Under the pieces are notes generated by a model, which ran no database searches, was not told the DNA's origin, and saw only the letters and a program-made list of their open reading frames with translations. From CAYFZR01 sp046760505 [NCBI: Candidatus Hydrothermarchaeota archaeon] (GTDB lineage: Archaea; CAYFZR01), in the NCBI GenBank assembly GCA_046760505.1, contig JBHIEG010000002.1:43030-107029 (forward strand): a DNA stretch of 64,000 bases. Reading direction: 5' to 3'. Numbering within the stretch: the first letter of the stretch is position 1; each line of letters begins with the position of its first letter. This document shows, one piece after another, positions 43,937 to 53,003 of the stretch. Made by a program: the position numbers and the translations under genes.

Positions 43937-45060
43937 TAGTCTATTTATGCTTGCTAATCTCTTTCTCTGGTGCTCTCTATGCAGGATATTCCGATCTAAA
44001 GAGAGGTATAATTCCCAACAAACTGACATTTCCTATGATAGCTACAGGAATCATAATTCACGCACTCCATGGCGCTTACATCTCGGACTTGCGCGTAGTT
44101 ATTTCTGGTATCCTAGGGGCATTGGTCTCATTCGTTTTTGGATATGTGCTATGGTTACTCGGTGCTTGGTCAGGAGGAGACGTAAAACTGCTAACCGGAT
44201 TTGGAGCTCTGCTTCCTTATGGTATTCCTAAAGTTAGCGATTATCCTGCACTTTCACCCTTTCCACTGGTTGGTTTTGCCCCTTATCCCTTCTTCTTAAC
44301 AATATTTCTCAATAGCGTAATCGGAATTGCTCCGTTCCTTCTATTCTATGTTTTTTATGTTGGTAGGGATAAAAAGGATGAACTTAAAAAGATATTTGAA
44401 CCTTTTTTAAAGCCGTGGGGTATTTTTGAAACCTCTTTTGTACTGATGGGATTTGGATATGCTGGAATACTAATTTCTGCCCTCCTTAGATTGAGATTCG
44501 CCTTCATCATTGTCTTACCCATGCTCTTCTTGGCTTATCGTCTGGAAATCAGGATAAGAAGATTACTTACCTTACTTTTCTTAGTTTTGATGTTGATCTC
44601 TTATTCCTATGTCTCCAAAGTTCTGGTAATCTGGCTTTACATTTTCTTCATGATATTGATCGTTCAGTTTATCATAACCTTTGCGAGTGTTACAAGAACA
44701 AAGATACTTGTCGATAGGAAAAGGATTTCCGAATTAAAAGAAGGTGAAATTTCTGGAGAAACCATTTATTTCAAGGAAGGAAAAGTAATTAGAGAAAGGG
44801 GATATGGGATAAAAGAGATCGTTGACATGATACTCAAAGGGGATTTTGATATGTTAAAATCGAGAGACGTTATAGTAAGCAGTAAAAGCGCAGCAGGAGT
44901 TACACAGGAACAAATAGAGACTCTAAATAAATTAGTAAAAGATGGGAAATTGGAGGACGAAATCATCGTAAAAAAGGGAATGCCCTATGGACCTGCCTTG
45001 TTTTTGGGGCTCTTTATCTCGATGATATTTGGTGATCTGTTCTGGGCGGTCCTGATTTGA
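43933..45060 (+). CDS. Prepilin peptidase, family A24 (archaeal)
   Basis: A 375-residue aspartic membrane protease with catalytic Asp in YSDLKRG (D21) and in the WSGGDVKLL motif (D83). It has about eight membrane helices and a soluble domain at about 255-355, before a final helix, resembling the longer archaeal EppA/FlaK-like enzymes. It cleaves class III signal peptides of pilins or archaellins. No pilin gene was noticed in the window. Co-translation with a sugar transferase hints at a link to surface glycoprotein biogenesis. Confidence 0.85.
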   Translation: MIVYLCLLISFSGALYAGYSDLKRGIIPNKLTFPMIATGIIIHALHGAYISDLRVVISGILGALVSFVFGYVLWLLGAWSGGDVKLLTGFGALLPYGIPKVSDYPALSPFPLVGFAPYPFFLTIFLNSVIGIAPFLLFYVFYVGRDKKDELKKIFEPFLKPWGIFETSFVLMGFGYAGILISALLRLRFAFIIVLPMLFLAYRLEIRIRRLLTLLFLVLMLISYSYVSKVLVIWLYIFFMILIVQFIITFASVTRTKILVDRKRISELKEGEISGETIYFKEGKVIRERGYGIKEIVDMILKGDFDMLKSRDVIVSSKSAAGVTQEQIETLNKLVKDGKLEDEIIVKKGMPYGPALFLGLFISMIFGDLFWAVLI

Positions 45061-45113
45061 TTTATTGTAGTATCAAGCATGCACTTCGCAGGTTTTAAAT
45101 AGTATCTATTGGT

Positions 45114-45136
45114 ACCCTTTCGCTGGAGCGTAGGGT
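45114..45136. promoter_or_regulatory. Interrupted dyad upstream of the propeller gene
   Basis: ACCCT-TT-CGCT-GG-AGCG-T-AGGGT: two nested inverted pairs. A TATA-like GTTTATACAA begins within or directly after its right end, so it is better placed as an operator than as an RNA hairpin. Confidence 0.35.
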
Positions 45137-45175
45137 TTATACAATCACCACCAAGGTAACGGGTGAAAAGAGAAA

Positions 45176-45973
45176 ATGAAAGAGAATAAAAATATGCTAA
45201 AAGGAGTCATGGTGGTTCTGTTTACAGCGATAGTTGTTGCCGTTGTTTTGTGGATAATACCTAGCCTAACTCCTGTCTCCATAACACAGGAGCTTAAAGA
45301 AGATAGACTTTACTCCATTGATCGAGAGGGTCGTCTGATCAGTATTGATCCCCAAACTGCTGAATACACTATTGTTACTGGGCTTTACGGTCAAAACCCT
45401 GTGCATACTTCACTGGCCTTCAGCCCGGATGGAAAGTTGTTTGGGTATACTAAAACAATAGTAGGATGGGAGCTCTGTGTGATAGACGTCTCCACAGGGA
45501 AAGTAAAATCCATTGGGAAGCCGAATCCAGTATTAGGATTGTTAGGAGGTCTTGCATTTGATCGGCAGGGGAATTTCTATGGTTTGGGTGCCGGTGCCTC
45601 TGCATTGTACTCCATAGATCCAGTAACAGGTGATACCAAACTAATAGGCGAAACTGGTCTAGATGCACTTTATTATCATGGATTGGCGATTGATTTTAAG
45701 ACTGACGAACTCTATGCAGTAATAGGAGGAACTGTAGGTCTCTCAGACAAGCTTGTTCACATTAATAAGACTACTGGTAAAGCAACTGTTGTTGGTCTTT
45801 TAGATGTATACTATCCATGGGTTGGTGTTGAATTCAGCCCCGTCACGGGTGAGTTGTTTGCAGTTCGCAACGGAAACATCCTAATGAAAGTTAATGTCAG
45901 CACCGGCAAAGCAACCTATATTGGTACAATGAAGGGGATTGACGTAGCAGGTCTTGCTGCTATCTGGCCGTAA
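45176..45973 (+). CDS. Membrane-anchored beta-propeller protein
   Basis: A 265-residue protein with an N-terminal membrane helix (GVMVVLFTAIVVAVVLWIIP) and a secreted domain of five or more repeats with a common pattern: LYSIDREGRLISIDPQT, LAFSPDGKLFGY, LYSIDPVTGDTKLIGETG, LVHINKTTGKATVVG, LMKVNVSTGKATYIGTM. The repeat resembles NHL/DUF4394-like propellers. No enzyme motif. A role in surface binding is possible. GC content is somewhat higher than in flanking genes. Confidence 0.65.
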   Translation: MKENKNMLKGVMVVLFTAIVVAVVLWIIPSLTPVSITQELKEDRLYSIDREGRLISIDPQTAEYTIVTGLYGQNPVHTSLAFSPDGKLFGYTKTIVGWELCVIDVSTGKVKSIGKPNPVLGLLGGLAFDRQGNFYGLGAGASALYSIDPVTGDTKLIGETGLDALYYHGLAIDFKTDELYAVIGGTVGLSDKLVHINKTTGKATVVGLLDVYYPWVGVEFSPVTGELFAVRNGNILMKVNVSTGKATYIGTMKGIDVAGLAAIWP

Positions 45974-46028
45974 AAGCTTACCTGCCACTAGGGATTGCAA
46001 TCTATACAGGGCTCTTCGAATGTCAGCA

Positions 46029-46712
46029 TCAAAAAATCAAGTGTTTAAATACCAAGTATGTGATTCTGATTCCTGCTTTCACGCCCTCTAAAGTCCTTCC
46101 AGTAATCTTTGACTCTCCAATTCTTTTTCTATACCTCACAGGAACTTCTAAAATTCTTAAATCTCTTCTAGCAGATTTCAATATCATTTCTGCAGTCCAG
46201 CCATAGCCACCTTCCTTCATCCGAAGAGTGATGAGGGAACTGTACCTAATCGCTCTGAATGGAGAGATGTCGGTTATTTTGACTTTATAAATAGACGAAA
46301 CTAATTTTGTGAACAATTTGTTGATTAGAATGGATAATTGAGGCATGGAACCCTCTTCCCTTTCGCCTAAGATTCTCGATCCAAGAACTAAATCGTATTC
46401 GTCATTCATAATGGGTTTTACTAACTTTTCAATTTCTTCAGGAAAATAACTGTAATCTCCATCCATAAAAACAACTATGTCCGGTGGGGATTTCTTTATG
46501 TAATTCACTCCTGCCAGACAAGCCCTTCCATAGCCTCTTTCTGGCTCAAAAATAACTTCGGCTCCTCTTATTTCCGCTACTTCCGCAGACTTATCGTTAC
46601 TTCCATTGTCAACAACTAGTATATCGTCCACCAATTCTTTAGGTATCTCATCTATGACCTTTCCAATTGCCTCCTCTTCGTTCAGTACCGGTATTATAGT
46701 CGAGACTTTCAT
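46029..46712 (-). CDS. Family 2 glycosyltransferase, DPM synthase-like
   Basis: A 227-residue GT-A enzyme: TIIPVLNEEEAIGKVI, VVDNGSNDKS, FMDGDYSYFPEE (metal site), GSRILGEREEGSMP and GYGWTAEMILKSARR. It lacks membrane helices. It is related to the enzyme at 43277 but not its close copy. Such proteins transfer mannose or glucose to dolichyl phosphate, or other sugars. The ATG at 46712 follows AAGTGAG; an earlier in-frame start adds ten residues and is less likely. Confidence 0.82.
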   Translation of the reverse strand: MKVSTIIPVLNEEEAIGKVIDEIPKELVDDILVVDNGSNDKSAEVAEIRGAEVIFEPERGYGRACLAGVNYIKKSPPDIVVFMDGDYSYFPEEIEKLVKPIMNDEYDLVLGSRILGEREEGSMPQLSILINKLFTKLVSSIYKVKITDISPFRAIRYSSLITLRMKEGGYGWTAEMILKSARRDLRILEVPVRYRKRIGESKITGRTLEGVKAGIRITYLVFKHLIF

Positions 46713-46823
46713 GATCTCACTTGAAAGAGATTCCTCACACAAATCTTTGATTGATCTGGTCGTATAAATTTTTCTATTTAGAAAAATTGCTCTCAGTAAA
46801 AACTAAGCCAAGATCATTTGTCT

Positions 46824-47978
46824 CTAGCTTAATTTTCTTGTTTTTCCACTTCTGTACTTCTCTATGTTCTCTTCATGAAGCTCAACGCCAAGTCCTGGTC
46901 CCTTTGGAACGTACAAGTTGCCATTTTTATATTTGGGAGGCACCTCTACTATATCCATATCAAAACCTTTACTCTCTGTGATACCAAAGATCTGCAAAGG
47001 TCCGTCGAACCCGAAGCCAAATCTATCAATAAGATACTCGGTAGAGCAGGCAAAGTGAGCGTTCGCTGCCGTGCCTATCCCAAGTTCTGTCATGCTGCAT
47101 GCAATACACCCTATTTTAAACTTCTTTGCTATCTCTACTATCTTTCTAGTTGGAAAAAAGCCACCGCTTCTCATGAGTTTAATCAAAAAAAGTTTACAAG
47201 CGCCCAATTGCGCGAAATTCATGGCCTCTTGAGGAGTAGGTACGCTTTCATCCACCATTATAGGAATCTCGGAATTTTCGGTCAGGTATTTATATCCTAA
47301 AATGTCCCATCTTGGAAGGGGCTGTTCTAGCACTTCTATGTAATTCTTTAGTGCATTTATTATTTTTATGGCTTCATCTACACTGTATGCCTGATTAGCA
47401 TCAGCTATAAGAGGAATTTCTCCTGAAACTTCTCTAATGGCTTTGACTCTTTCTACATCGTCCTCAATCTTTTTTGAACCTATCTTTACTTTCAGGTGTC
47501 TGTAGCCTTTTTTCAAGTATTTCACCGCATCATCGATCATTCCTCTATTTCCTCCTCCCCAGCTGATCGTCCATAAAATTGGTAGTTTTCCTCTTAATTT
47601 CTCTCCAAAAAGATTATAAACAGGAATTCCCATGGATTTAGCCTTTAAATCGTGTAGAGCAATATCTAATCCACTCTTGGCACATGTATGTCCCAATAGC
47701 AGATTATCCATAAGATTCCAAATGCTTTCTATGTTCGTTGGATCTTTTCCAATCAAGTTGGGACCCAATGTTTTATAAATCGTGTAGATAGCTGTTTCCT
47801 GTGTTTCGCCCGAGTAAGATGGTATCAAAGGAGAAACCTCTCCTAGACCGTATTCTCCTTCATCCGTGTTTATTATTACGATCAGATTGTTTGCCTCTTT
47901 GTTTATCCCAACATGAATCGGTATCGGTTTTACATAGGGAACTTTAACAGGGATAAGTTCAATGCCAACTATCTTCAT
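46824..47978 (-). CDS. Enolase-superfamily enzyme, muconate lactonizing subgroup
   Basis: A 384-residue racemase/cycloisomerase. The subgroup signature is intact: LKVKIG (K163, K165), ADAN (D193), LEQP (E218), VDES (D243) and a Lys in LIKLMRSGG (K267). Members include dipeptide epimerases, o-succinylbenzoate synthase and N-succinylamino acid racemase. With both Lys residues present, it can be a 1,1-proton-transfer racemase/epimerase or a cycloisomerase; the substrate cannot be assigned. The ATG at 47978 follows GGTGGGA. Confidence 0.82.
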   Translation of the reverse strand: MKIVGIELIPVKVPYVKPIPIHVGINKEANNLIVIINTDEGEYGLGEVSPLIPSYSGETQETAIYTIYKTLGPNLIGKDPTNIESIWNLMDNLLLGHTCAKSGLDIALHDLKAKSMGIPVYNLFGEKLRGKLPILWTISWGGGNRGMIDDAVKYLKKGYRHLKVKIGSKKIEDDVERVKAIREVSGEIPLIADANQAYSVDEAIKIINALKNYIEVLEQPLPRWDILGYKYLTENSEIPIMVDESVPTPQEAMNFAQLGACKLFLIKLMRSGGFFPTRKIVEIAKKFKIGCIACSMTELGIGTAANAHFACSTEYLIDRFGFGFDGPLQIFGITESKGFDMDIVEVPPKYKNGNLYVPKGPGLGVELHEENIEKYRSGKTRKLS

Positions 47979-48076
47979 TTTTCCCACCGACTCTTCATTT
48001 TTCGTATCAACAATTCTTCCTAAATTGTAATTTTACATGGTAAAAAGTATGGGCAAATGGAAATAAATATTGGGTC

Positions 48077-48090
48077 AAATTTGCAAATTT
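48077..48090. promoter_or_regulatory. Perfect 14-base palindrome
   Basis: AAATTTGCAAATTT. It lies 78 bases before the small gene at 48168 and could be a regulator site for it. The high AT content makes chance occurrence quite possible. Confidence 0.3.
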
Positions 48091-48167
48091 TTAGACAAAT
48101 TAGTTTAGAAAAGTCTTTTGTAGGATTTCGTCTCCTAATTAAATGAGAGAAAAACAAGGAGATGCCT

Positions 48168-48284
48168 ATGGAATTTGCGTACCATCACAGGAGTTTAAGG
48201 ATTATAGGTTCCGTGGTTCGATTTATATTTATACTCTCAGTACTGCTGGTGATTTTTACCCTTTCTTTATTAATTCTTTTTTAA
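48168..48284 (+). CDS. Small single-span membrane protein, 38 residues
   Basis: The ATG follows AAGGAG with normal spacing. The product starts MEFAYHHRSLRIIGSVVRF, then has a 19-residue hydrophobic helix to the end. A basic N-terminus and one helix fit a small membrane peptide with the N-terminus inside. No family recognised. A strong hairpin begins 13 bases after the stop. It is the only plus-strand gene between two minus-strand genes. Confidence 0.5.
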   Translation: MEFAYHHRSLRIIGSVVRFIFILSVLLVIFTLSLLILF

Positions 48285-48296
48285 AATTGGATTAAA

Positions 48297-48349
48297 GGGA
48301 GCTAGGAGGGGGATGGCAGAAAAGGTGGGGAAAGTTCTTTCTAGCTCCC
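48297..48349 (+). terminator. Strong hairpin after the small membrane protein gene
   Basis: GGGAGCTAG (48297-48305) pairs perfectly with CTAGCTCCC (48341-48349). The stem continues inward for six more pairs counting G-U, making about 15 in all with a loop of 23 bases. It lies right after the small gene, so a terminator, an RNA-stabilising element or a separate small RNA is possible. Confidence 0.45.
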
Positions 48350-48423
48350 ATGGTATTATGGGATCACCTGTTGATAAAAATTTCCCAGAATTATGCCTTT
48401 TTTATTCCAAATTAGTTCCAAAT

Positions 48424-48705
48424 TTATCTGTAAACCACATAGAGGAATATGAGCAGGCCGAAGAATTCAAATAGAGATGCCGATGTATGGTAAACTTCGT
48501 TAGGACAATTCACAGTGGCGCTTGTAATTTTAAAGAAAAGTGGACATGAAAATAATGCGCTCAAACCCATAATTCCGGCAAACAAAAGAAGTCCAAGGGT
48601 GAACCTTGATTTTATACTCTTATAATTTCTTAAGAATATTATGAAAAGTAGCAACAAGATAAGTATATTGATAAAGCTTACCAAAAGGTGTATTTCGAAC
48701 AGCAT
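48424..48705 (-). CDS. Hypothetical membrane protein paired with a winged-helix regulator
   Basis: A 93-residue protein with three membrane helices (about 8-26, 40-58, 75-92). Two cysteines lie in the loop between helices 2 and 3 (LFSCPLF, TVNCPN). The ATG at 48705 has AAGGAG upstream. The regulator gene is directly upstream on the same strand. Regulator plus small three-helix protein is a frequent archaeal pairing, often thought to let the membrane protein control the regulator, but no function is established. Confidence 0.6.
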   Translation of the reverse strand: MLFEIHLLVSFINILILLLLFIIFLRNYKSIKSRFTLGLLLFAGIMGLSALFSCPLFFKITSATVNCPNEVYHTSASLFEFFGLLIFLYVVYR

Positions 48706-48731
48706 ATTCGACAATTCTCCTTTCAATTAAT

Positions 48732-49013
48732 TTACTTTTTCCCAATTTTTTTCCAAATCTCATCAAATAACTCAAAATTTTCCTCCATTTTTTTAGACAG
48801 AAAGTACATCGCCCCATACTTCTCGCCAGATGTTGTAATGATTTTATTCTCCAAAAGAACGTCGATATGATGTCGAACAGTTTTGTAGTCTAGATCCAAC
48901 AACTCTGCCAACTGGTTTGCATTGTATGGTCTCTCTCTTAGGGCATTTATGATTTTGGCACGATTTATACCTCCTTTAGTGCCAGCAACTAACCACCACA
49001 GTAATCTTTTCAT
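48732..49013 (-). CDS. ArsR-like winged-helix regulator
   Basis: A 93-residue DNA-binding protein: [56 protein letters not shown] winged helix, with the recognition helix at [13 protein letters not shown]. No metal-binding cysteines, so not a metal sensor of the classic ArsR kind. It is transcribed divergently from phzF and together with the membrane protein downstream. Confidence 0.8.
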   Translation of the reverse strand: MKRLLWWLVAGTKGGINRAKIINALRERPYNANQLAELLDLDYKTVRHHIDVLLENKIITTSGEKYGAMYFLSKKMEENFELFDEIWKKIGKK

Positions 49014-49077
49014 CGATTTAACTTTTAGTACAGTGCTTTTATATTTTTCTTGGGAAAATTAAAGATTCGGTGGGAAA

Positions 49078-49986
49078 GTGAAAAAAATAAAAATCAAGCA
49101 GGTGGATGCTTTCACGAGATATCCCTTTGGTGGTAATCCAGCCGGCGTAGTTATCGATGCGAAGGATTTAAATGAATATGATATGCAAAATATTGCTAAA
49201 GAGATGAACCTATCCGAAACTGCTTTTGTTTTCGATCCAGATGATCCAAAAGCAGATTTTAAGGTGAGATTTTTTACTCCCAAAAATGAGGTGGACCTCT
49301 GCGGTCACGCCACCATAGCAACTTTCCACGCCCTGGTGGAGGAGGGAAAAATCGAATTAGAAGGTTTTAAAGTTATTTTAAAACAAGAAACAAGAGCAGG
49401 CGTGTTGCCTGTGGAAATTTCCTTGAAGAAAGGAATGATCAATATAATGATGACTCAAACAATCCCTAAATTTAGAGACGCAAATGTAGAGAGGAAAGAA
49501 GTTGCCCAAGCATTAAGAATAGAGGAAAAATATATTTCAGAAGATCCTCCCATGGAGATCGTTTCAACTGGTCTGTGGCATTTAATCGTTCCTATAAAGA
49601 ATTTGAAAGCTCTGGAGAAAGTTGATCCAGATTTTTCAAAACTTTCTAAAATAAATAATGAATTAGGCGCTGAAACCACTCATCTCTTTACCTTTGAGAC
49701 GTTAAATCCAGACTCAACCGTTCATACCAGAGATTTTGCGCCTCTGGTGGGCGTAAACGAGGATCCTGCTACTGGAACAGGAAATGGTGCTTTGGGTGCT
49801 TATCTCGCTAAGCATAGATTGATAGAAATCAAAGAACCAGTCACCGAAATAATTGCGGAACAAGGTTTTGAGATAAAGCGTCCAAGCGAGATTTTTGTGG
49901 AGATTAATACCGAGAACGAAGAGATTAGAGATGTAAAGGTAGGTGGTTTTGCTGTTACAGTTCTCAACGGGGAAATTATTTTTTAA
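49078..49986 (+). CDS. PhzF-family isomerase
   Basis: A 302-residue protein with the two-domain diaminopimelate-epimerase-like fold. Key signs are DAFTRYPFGGNPAGVV, the catalytic Glu in MNLSETAFV (E47), DLCGHATIA and EDPATGTGNGALGAYL. PhzF itself isomerises a phenazine precursor, but most family members have unknown substrates; no phenazine genes are here. The GTG start follows GGTGGGAAA. It is divergent from the winged-helix regulator, which may control it. Confidence 0.85.
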   Translation: MKKIKIKQVDAFTRYPFGGNPAGVVIDAKDLNEYDMQNIAKEMNLSETAFVFDPDDPKADFKVRFFTPKNEVDLCGHATIATFHALVEEGKIELEGFKVILKQETRAGVLPVEISLKKGMINIMMTQTIPKFRDANVERKEVAQALRIEEKYISEDPPMEIVSTGLWHLIVPIKNLKALEKVDPDFSKLSKINNELGAETTHLFTFETLNPDSTVHTRDFAPLVGVNEDPATGTGNGALGAYLAKHRLIEIKEPVTEIIAEQGFEIKRPSEIFVEINTENEEIRDVKVGGFAVTVLNGEIIF

Positions 49987-50045
49987 AAAGGATGTCTGCC
50001 GCTTGTCTTAAAAATTATTTTATATGGTCACATACTAATTGAATA

Positions 50046-51533
50046 ATGTTTAAAATGGAAGTGATAGGACAGATTTTTGGCGAAGTTGGATCTTCAGGAT
50101 TCAATATACTAGTGAGAGACTCAAGCGTCTCTAAAGGATCTTATGTTAAGGTAAAGCATGAAGTCAACGGCTGGGTCTTAGCTCAAATCAGATCTTTGAA
50201 AAGATACAACGAGAAATACCAGCTGAGTGACGAAATAAGAGAGAATAAGGAGAGAATCATTGCAAGAATAGAAGTTATTGGATTTAGAAACGACCAAAAT
50301 GTTTTGGATTTTCCAAAAACGCCCTTTAGACCTGGAGAGTATGTTTATCTCGCAGACAAAAAACTCATAATGAATACGCTAGGATTGAACGTGAGAACGT
50401 CGAAAGGAATATACTTGGGATTACTGGAACACACGGATATACCGGTATACCTCGATGCAAACAGAGTAGTACAAAAACATGTAAGTATTCTGGCAAAAAC
50501 CGGTGCAGGAAAGAGTTATACGGTTGGAGTTTTGGTAGAAGAACTTTTAGAAAAAGGAGTTCCTGTGTTAATTATTGACCCCCATGGAGAATATCACACT
50601 CTCAGATATCCAAATAAAAATGAAAATATGGAAAAATTTGGTATTAAACCGAGAAGTTACGATACTTTAGAATACTCACCACTTCCAGATATTAATCAAT
50701 GCGATAAAGGATTCTACCTAAGCCACAAGAACCTTGATGCTTGGGAAATCCAAGAATTACTCCCCAAACTTACAGCCACCCAAAAAGGTATATTATATCA
50801 AGCCGTAAGGACTCTTCAAGAGACTAAAAAGAACTATGATATGTACGACATAATAAACGAAATAGTCGATCACCAAAGCAAATCGAAATGGGGACTCATA
50901 GAGCATTTAGAGGAACTTTTGAGTTATCCTTTCTTTAAGGCTAGAGCCACAAAAATAAAGAACTTGATTAATAAAGGAGTCGCAAGTATAATTAATCTGC
51001 GAGGATTGCCCTCAGATATGCAATCTTTGATCGTTGCAAGACTGGGAAGAGGTCTTTTCGAGGCTAGAAAACTAAACAAAGTCTTACCATTTTTGTTTTT
51101 GATAGAGGAAGCCCATAATTTTGCCCCGGAGAGAGGGTTTGGAGAAGTTCCATCATCAAAAATATTGAGAATTATAGCGAGTGAAGGCAGGAAATTCGGT
51201 CTTGGACTGTGCGTGGTAAGCCAAAGACCTGCCAGAGTAGATAAAAATGTCCTTTCTCAGTGCAATACACAAATAATATTGAAAATAACAAATCCAAACG
51301 ATCTGAAGGCGATAAGTCAATCCTTAGAAGGATTTACGCCTGGACTTGAAAGAGAAATTAAAAGATTGCCCCCAGGTACCGCATTGGTGGTTGGAGAATC
51401 TTTAGAAACACCTGTATTTGTAAAAATAAGGTTAAGAAAGTCGTTACACGGAGGAGAAGGTGTTTCCGTTATATCCCGAGTACAGGAAAGGAAGAGTATC
51501 ATAGATGTGTTCGGTGAAATTTTTAGGCGTTAA
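50046..51533 (+). CDS. HerA-like DNA translocase, second copy
   Basis: A 495-residue FtsK/HerA ATPase. HAS-barrel at 1-110, Walker A AKTGAGKSYT (150-159), IIDPHGEYHTL, Walker B FLIEEAHNF (about 350) and ASEGRKFGLGLCVVSQRPARVDKNVLSQCNT. It is a full-length relative of the HerA at 22159. It has no nurA beside it and appears to be transcribed alone from a TATA element (TTTATATGG) 20-28 bases upstream. It may serve another DNA-pumping task or pair with a distant nuclease. Confidence 0.88.
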   Translation: MFKMEVIGQIFGEVGSSGFNILVRDSSVSKGSYVKVKHEVNGWVLAQIRSLKRYNEKYQLSDEIRENKERIIARIEVIGFRNDQNVLDFPKTPFRPGEYVYLADKKLIMNTLGLNVRTSKGIYLGLLEHTDIPVYLDANRVVQKHVSILAKTGAGKSYTVGVLVEELLEKGVPVLIIDPHGEYHTLRYPNKNENMEKFGIKPRSYDTLEYSPLPDINQCDKGFYLSHKNLDAWEIQELLPKLTATQKGILYQAVRTLQETKKNYDMYDIINEIVDHQSKSKWGLIEHLEELLSYPFFKARATKIKNLINKGVASIINLRGLPSDMQSLIVARLGRGLFEARKLNKVLPFLFLIEEAHNFAPERGFGEVPSSKILRIIASEGRKFGLGLCVVSQRPARVDKNVLSQCNTQIILKITNPNDLKAISQSLEGFTPGLEREIKRLPPGTALVVGESLETPVFVKIRLRKSLHGGEGVSVISRVQERKSIIDVFGEIFRR

Positions 51534-51566
51534 ATTTAAATTCTTACTCGGTTGCAAAGGAGTATC

Positions 51567-53003
51567 ATGCGTTACATAATGAAGTTCGGGGGCACCTCGG
51601 TAAGTGATGGAGAGCAAATAAGAAGAGTGGCAAATATCATTTCATCTTATATTAAAGAACACGAAATCGTAGTGGTAGTCTCAGCCATGGCAGGCGTAAC
51701 TGACAGCCTGATTGAGATTTCTGAAAATTTGATTAAAAGAAAGAAAGGTGTGGACTACATAGCAAGTATTCGCGAGTTCATTGGACAACTGGAAGAGAGG
51801 CATGCAGAGGCTGCTAAAGTTTCAATAAAAGATAAAAAATTGCTTAATGAGGTTTTAATTGAGATTCACGAACTAATAAAGGAACTGGAGAGAGTTTTAA
51901 CCGGAATTTACTTTCTTGGAGAATTGACCAGTCGCTCTTTGGATTATGTAATGTCGTTCGGAGAAAGGCTTTCCGCACCAATTCTAGCATATACTTTAAG
52001 GGATCTTGGGATAAACGCGAAACATTACACTGGGAGCGAAATTGGAATAGTAACAAACTCTGATTTTGGAAAAGCTAAACCTATACTCCATACTACGAAA
52101 AGATTGGTAAAGGAGCGAATTGAAAAGATTATGAAAGAAGGTATTATACCGGTGGTAACAGGATTTATCGCCGCTGATACTCGTGGCGTATTAACCACTC
52201 TAGGAAGGGGAGGATCAGATCTTACCGCATCCTTGTTAGGCGTATCAATAAAAGCGGACGAGATCTGGATTTGGACTGATGTTGATGGAATTATGACATG
52301 CGATCCAAAACTTGTCCCGGAGGCCAAAACAATACCTGTTATCTCATATTTAGAGGCTTGCGAGCTCGCTTTCTTTGGCGCAAAGGTATTGTATCCCAAA
52401 ACACTAGAGCCAGCCGTGGAGGAGGAATTGCCTGTAAGAGTGATGAATACCTTCAATCCAGACGGATGCGGGACTTTGATTGTAAAAGAACAAGAAAAAC
52501 ACGATGAAATTGTTAAGGCAATAAGCTCTATTCAGAACGCCTCTTTACTAACAGTTTCTGGAGTAGGAATAGGAGGCGCCCCCAGAGTTGCTGCATCGAT
52601 ATTCTCTGCTTTAAGTGAAGAAAATATAACGGTTATCATGTTTTCTCAGGGCTCTTCAGAAACAAACATATCTCTTGTAGTTCTCGAAAACGAATTGGAA
52701 AGAGCTGTAAAGGCTCTCTACAAAGAGTTCGACAAGAGTGATAACGTGATAAAAGAGATCATATATGACGAAGATGTCTGCGTAATAGCTGTCGTTGGGG
52801 CAGGAATGAGAGGTACTCCTGGGGTGGCAGCGAGGGTATTCAATGCAGTTGCGAAGAAGGGAGTAAATATAATCATGATATCTCAGGGCTCTTCTGAGGT
52901 TAATATATCCTTTCTCATTAGAAGAGAAGACGCAAAAAAAGCGGTTGAGGCTTTACATGAAGAATTTAAACTTGGAAGGACAGAAACGATCAAAACCTGT
53001 TGA
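51567..53003 (+). CDS. lysC: Aspartokinase with two ACT domains
   Basis: A 478-residue enzyme that phosphorylates aspartate, the entry to lysine, threonine and methionine. The kinase domain begins MKFGGTSVSD and has LGRGGSDLTASLLG and WTDVDGIMTCDP. Two ACT domains at about 325-400 and 400-475 share the repeated pattern ISQGSSEVNIS and should bind an end-product amino acid. The ATG at 51567 follows AAAGGAG. The next gene starts within its last 47 bases. Confidence 0.95.
   Translation: MRYIMKFGGTSVSDGEQIRRVANIISSYIKEHEIVVVVSAMAGVTDSLIEISENLIKRKKGVDYIASIREFIGQLEERHAEAAKVSIKDKKLLNEVLIEIHELIKELERVLTGIYFLGELTSRSLDYVMSFGERLSAPILAYTLRDLGINAKHYTGSEIGIVTNSDFGKAKPILHTTKRLVKERIEKIMKEGIIPVVTGFIAADTRGVLTTLGRGGSDLTASLLGVSIKADEIWIWTDVDGIMTCDPKLVPEAKTIPVISYLEACELAFFGAKVLYPKTLEPAVEEELPVRVMNTFNPDGCGTLIVKEQEKHDEIVKAISSIQNASLLTVSGVGIGGAPRVAASIFSALSEENITVIMFSQGSSETNISLVVLENELERAVKALYKEFDKSDNVIKEIIYDEDVCVIAVVGAGMRGTPGVAARVFNAVAKKGVNIIMISQGSSEVNISFLIRREDAKKAVEALHEEFKLGRTETIKTC

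Larger units (their letters stand above)
47988..48423. other. Interval with a small gene and structured elements
   Basis: About 435 bases between two minus-strand genes. It holds a 14-base palindrome, one small plus-strand gene and a strong hairpin, all listed separately. Nothing else coding was seen. Confidence 0.55.

Noticed and set aside
48143-48295. 50-codon frame overlapping the 38-residue membrane peptide
   Set aside because: No ribosome site ahead of its ATG and a product without features; the overlapping frame has AAGGAG and a clear membrane helix.
48313-48474. 53-codon plus-strand frame starting inside the hairpin
   Set aside because: Its start lies in the hairpin loop directly after GGAGGGGG with poor spacing, and it runs 50 bases antisense into the membrane protein gene.
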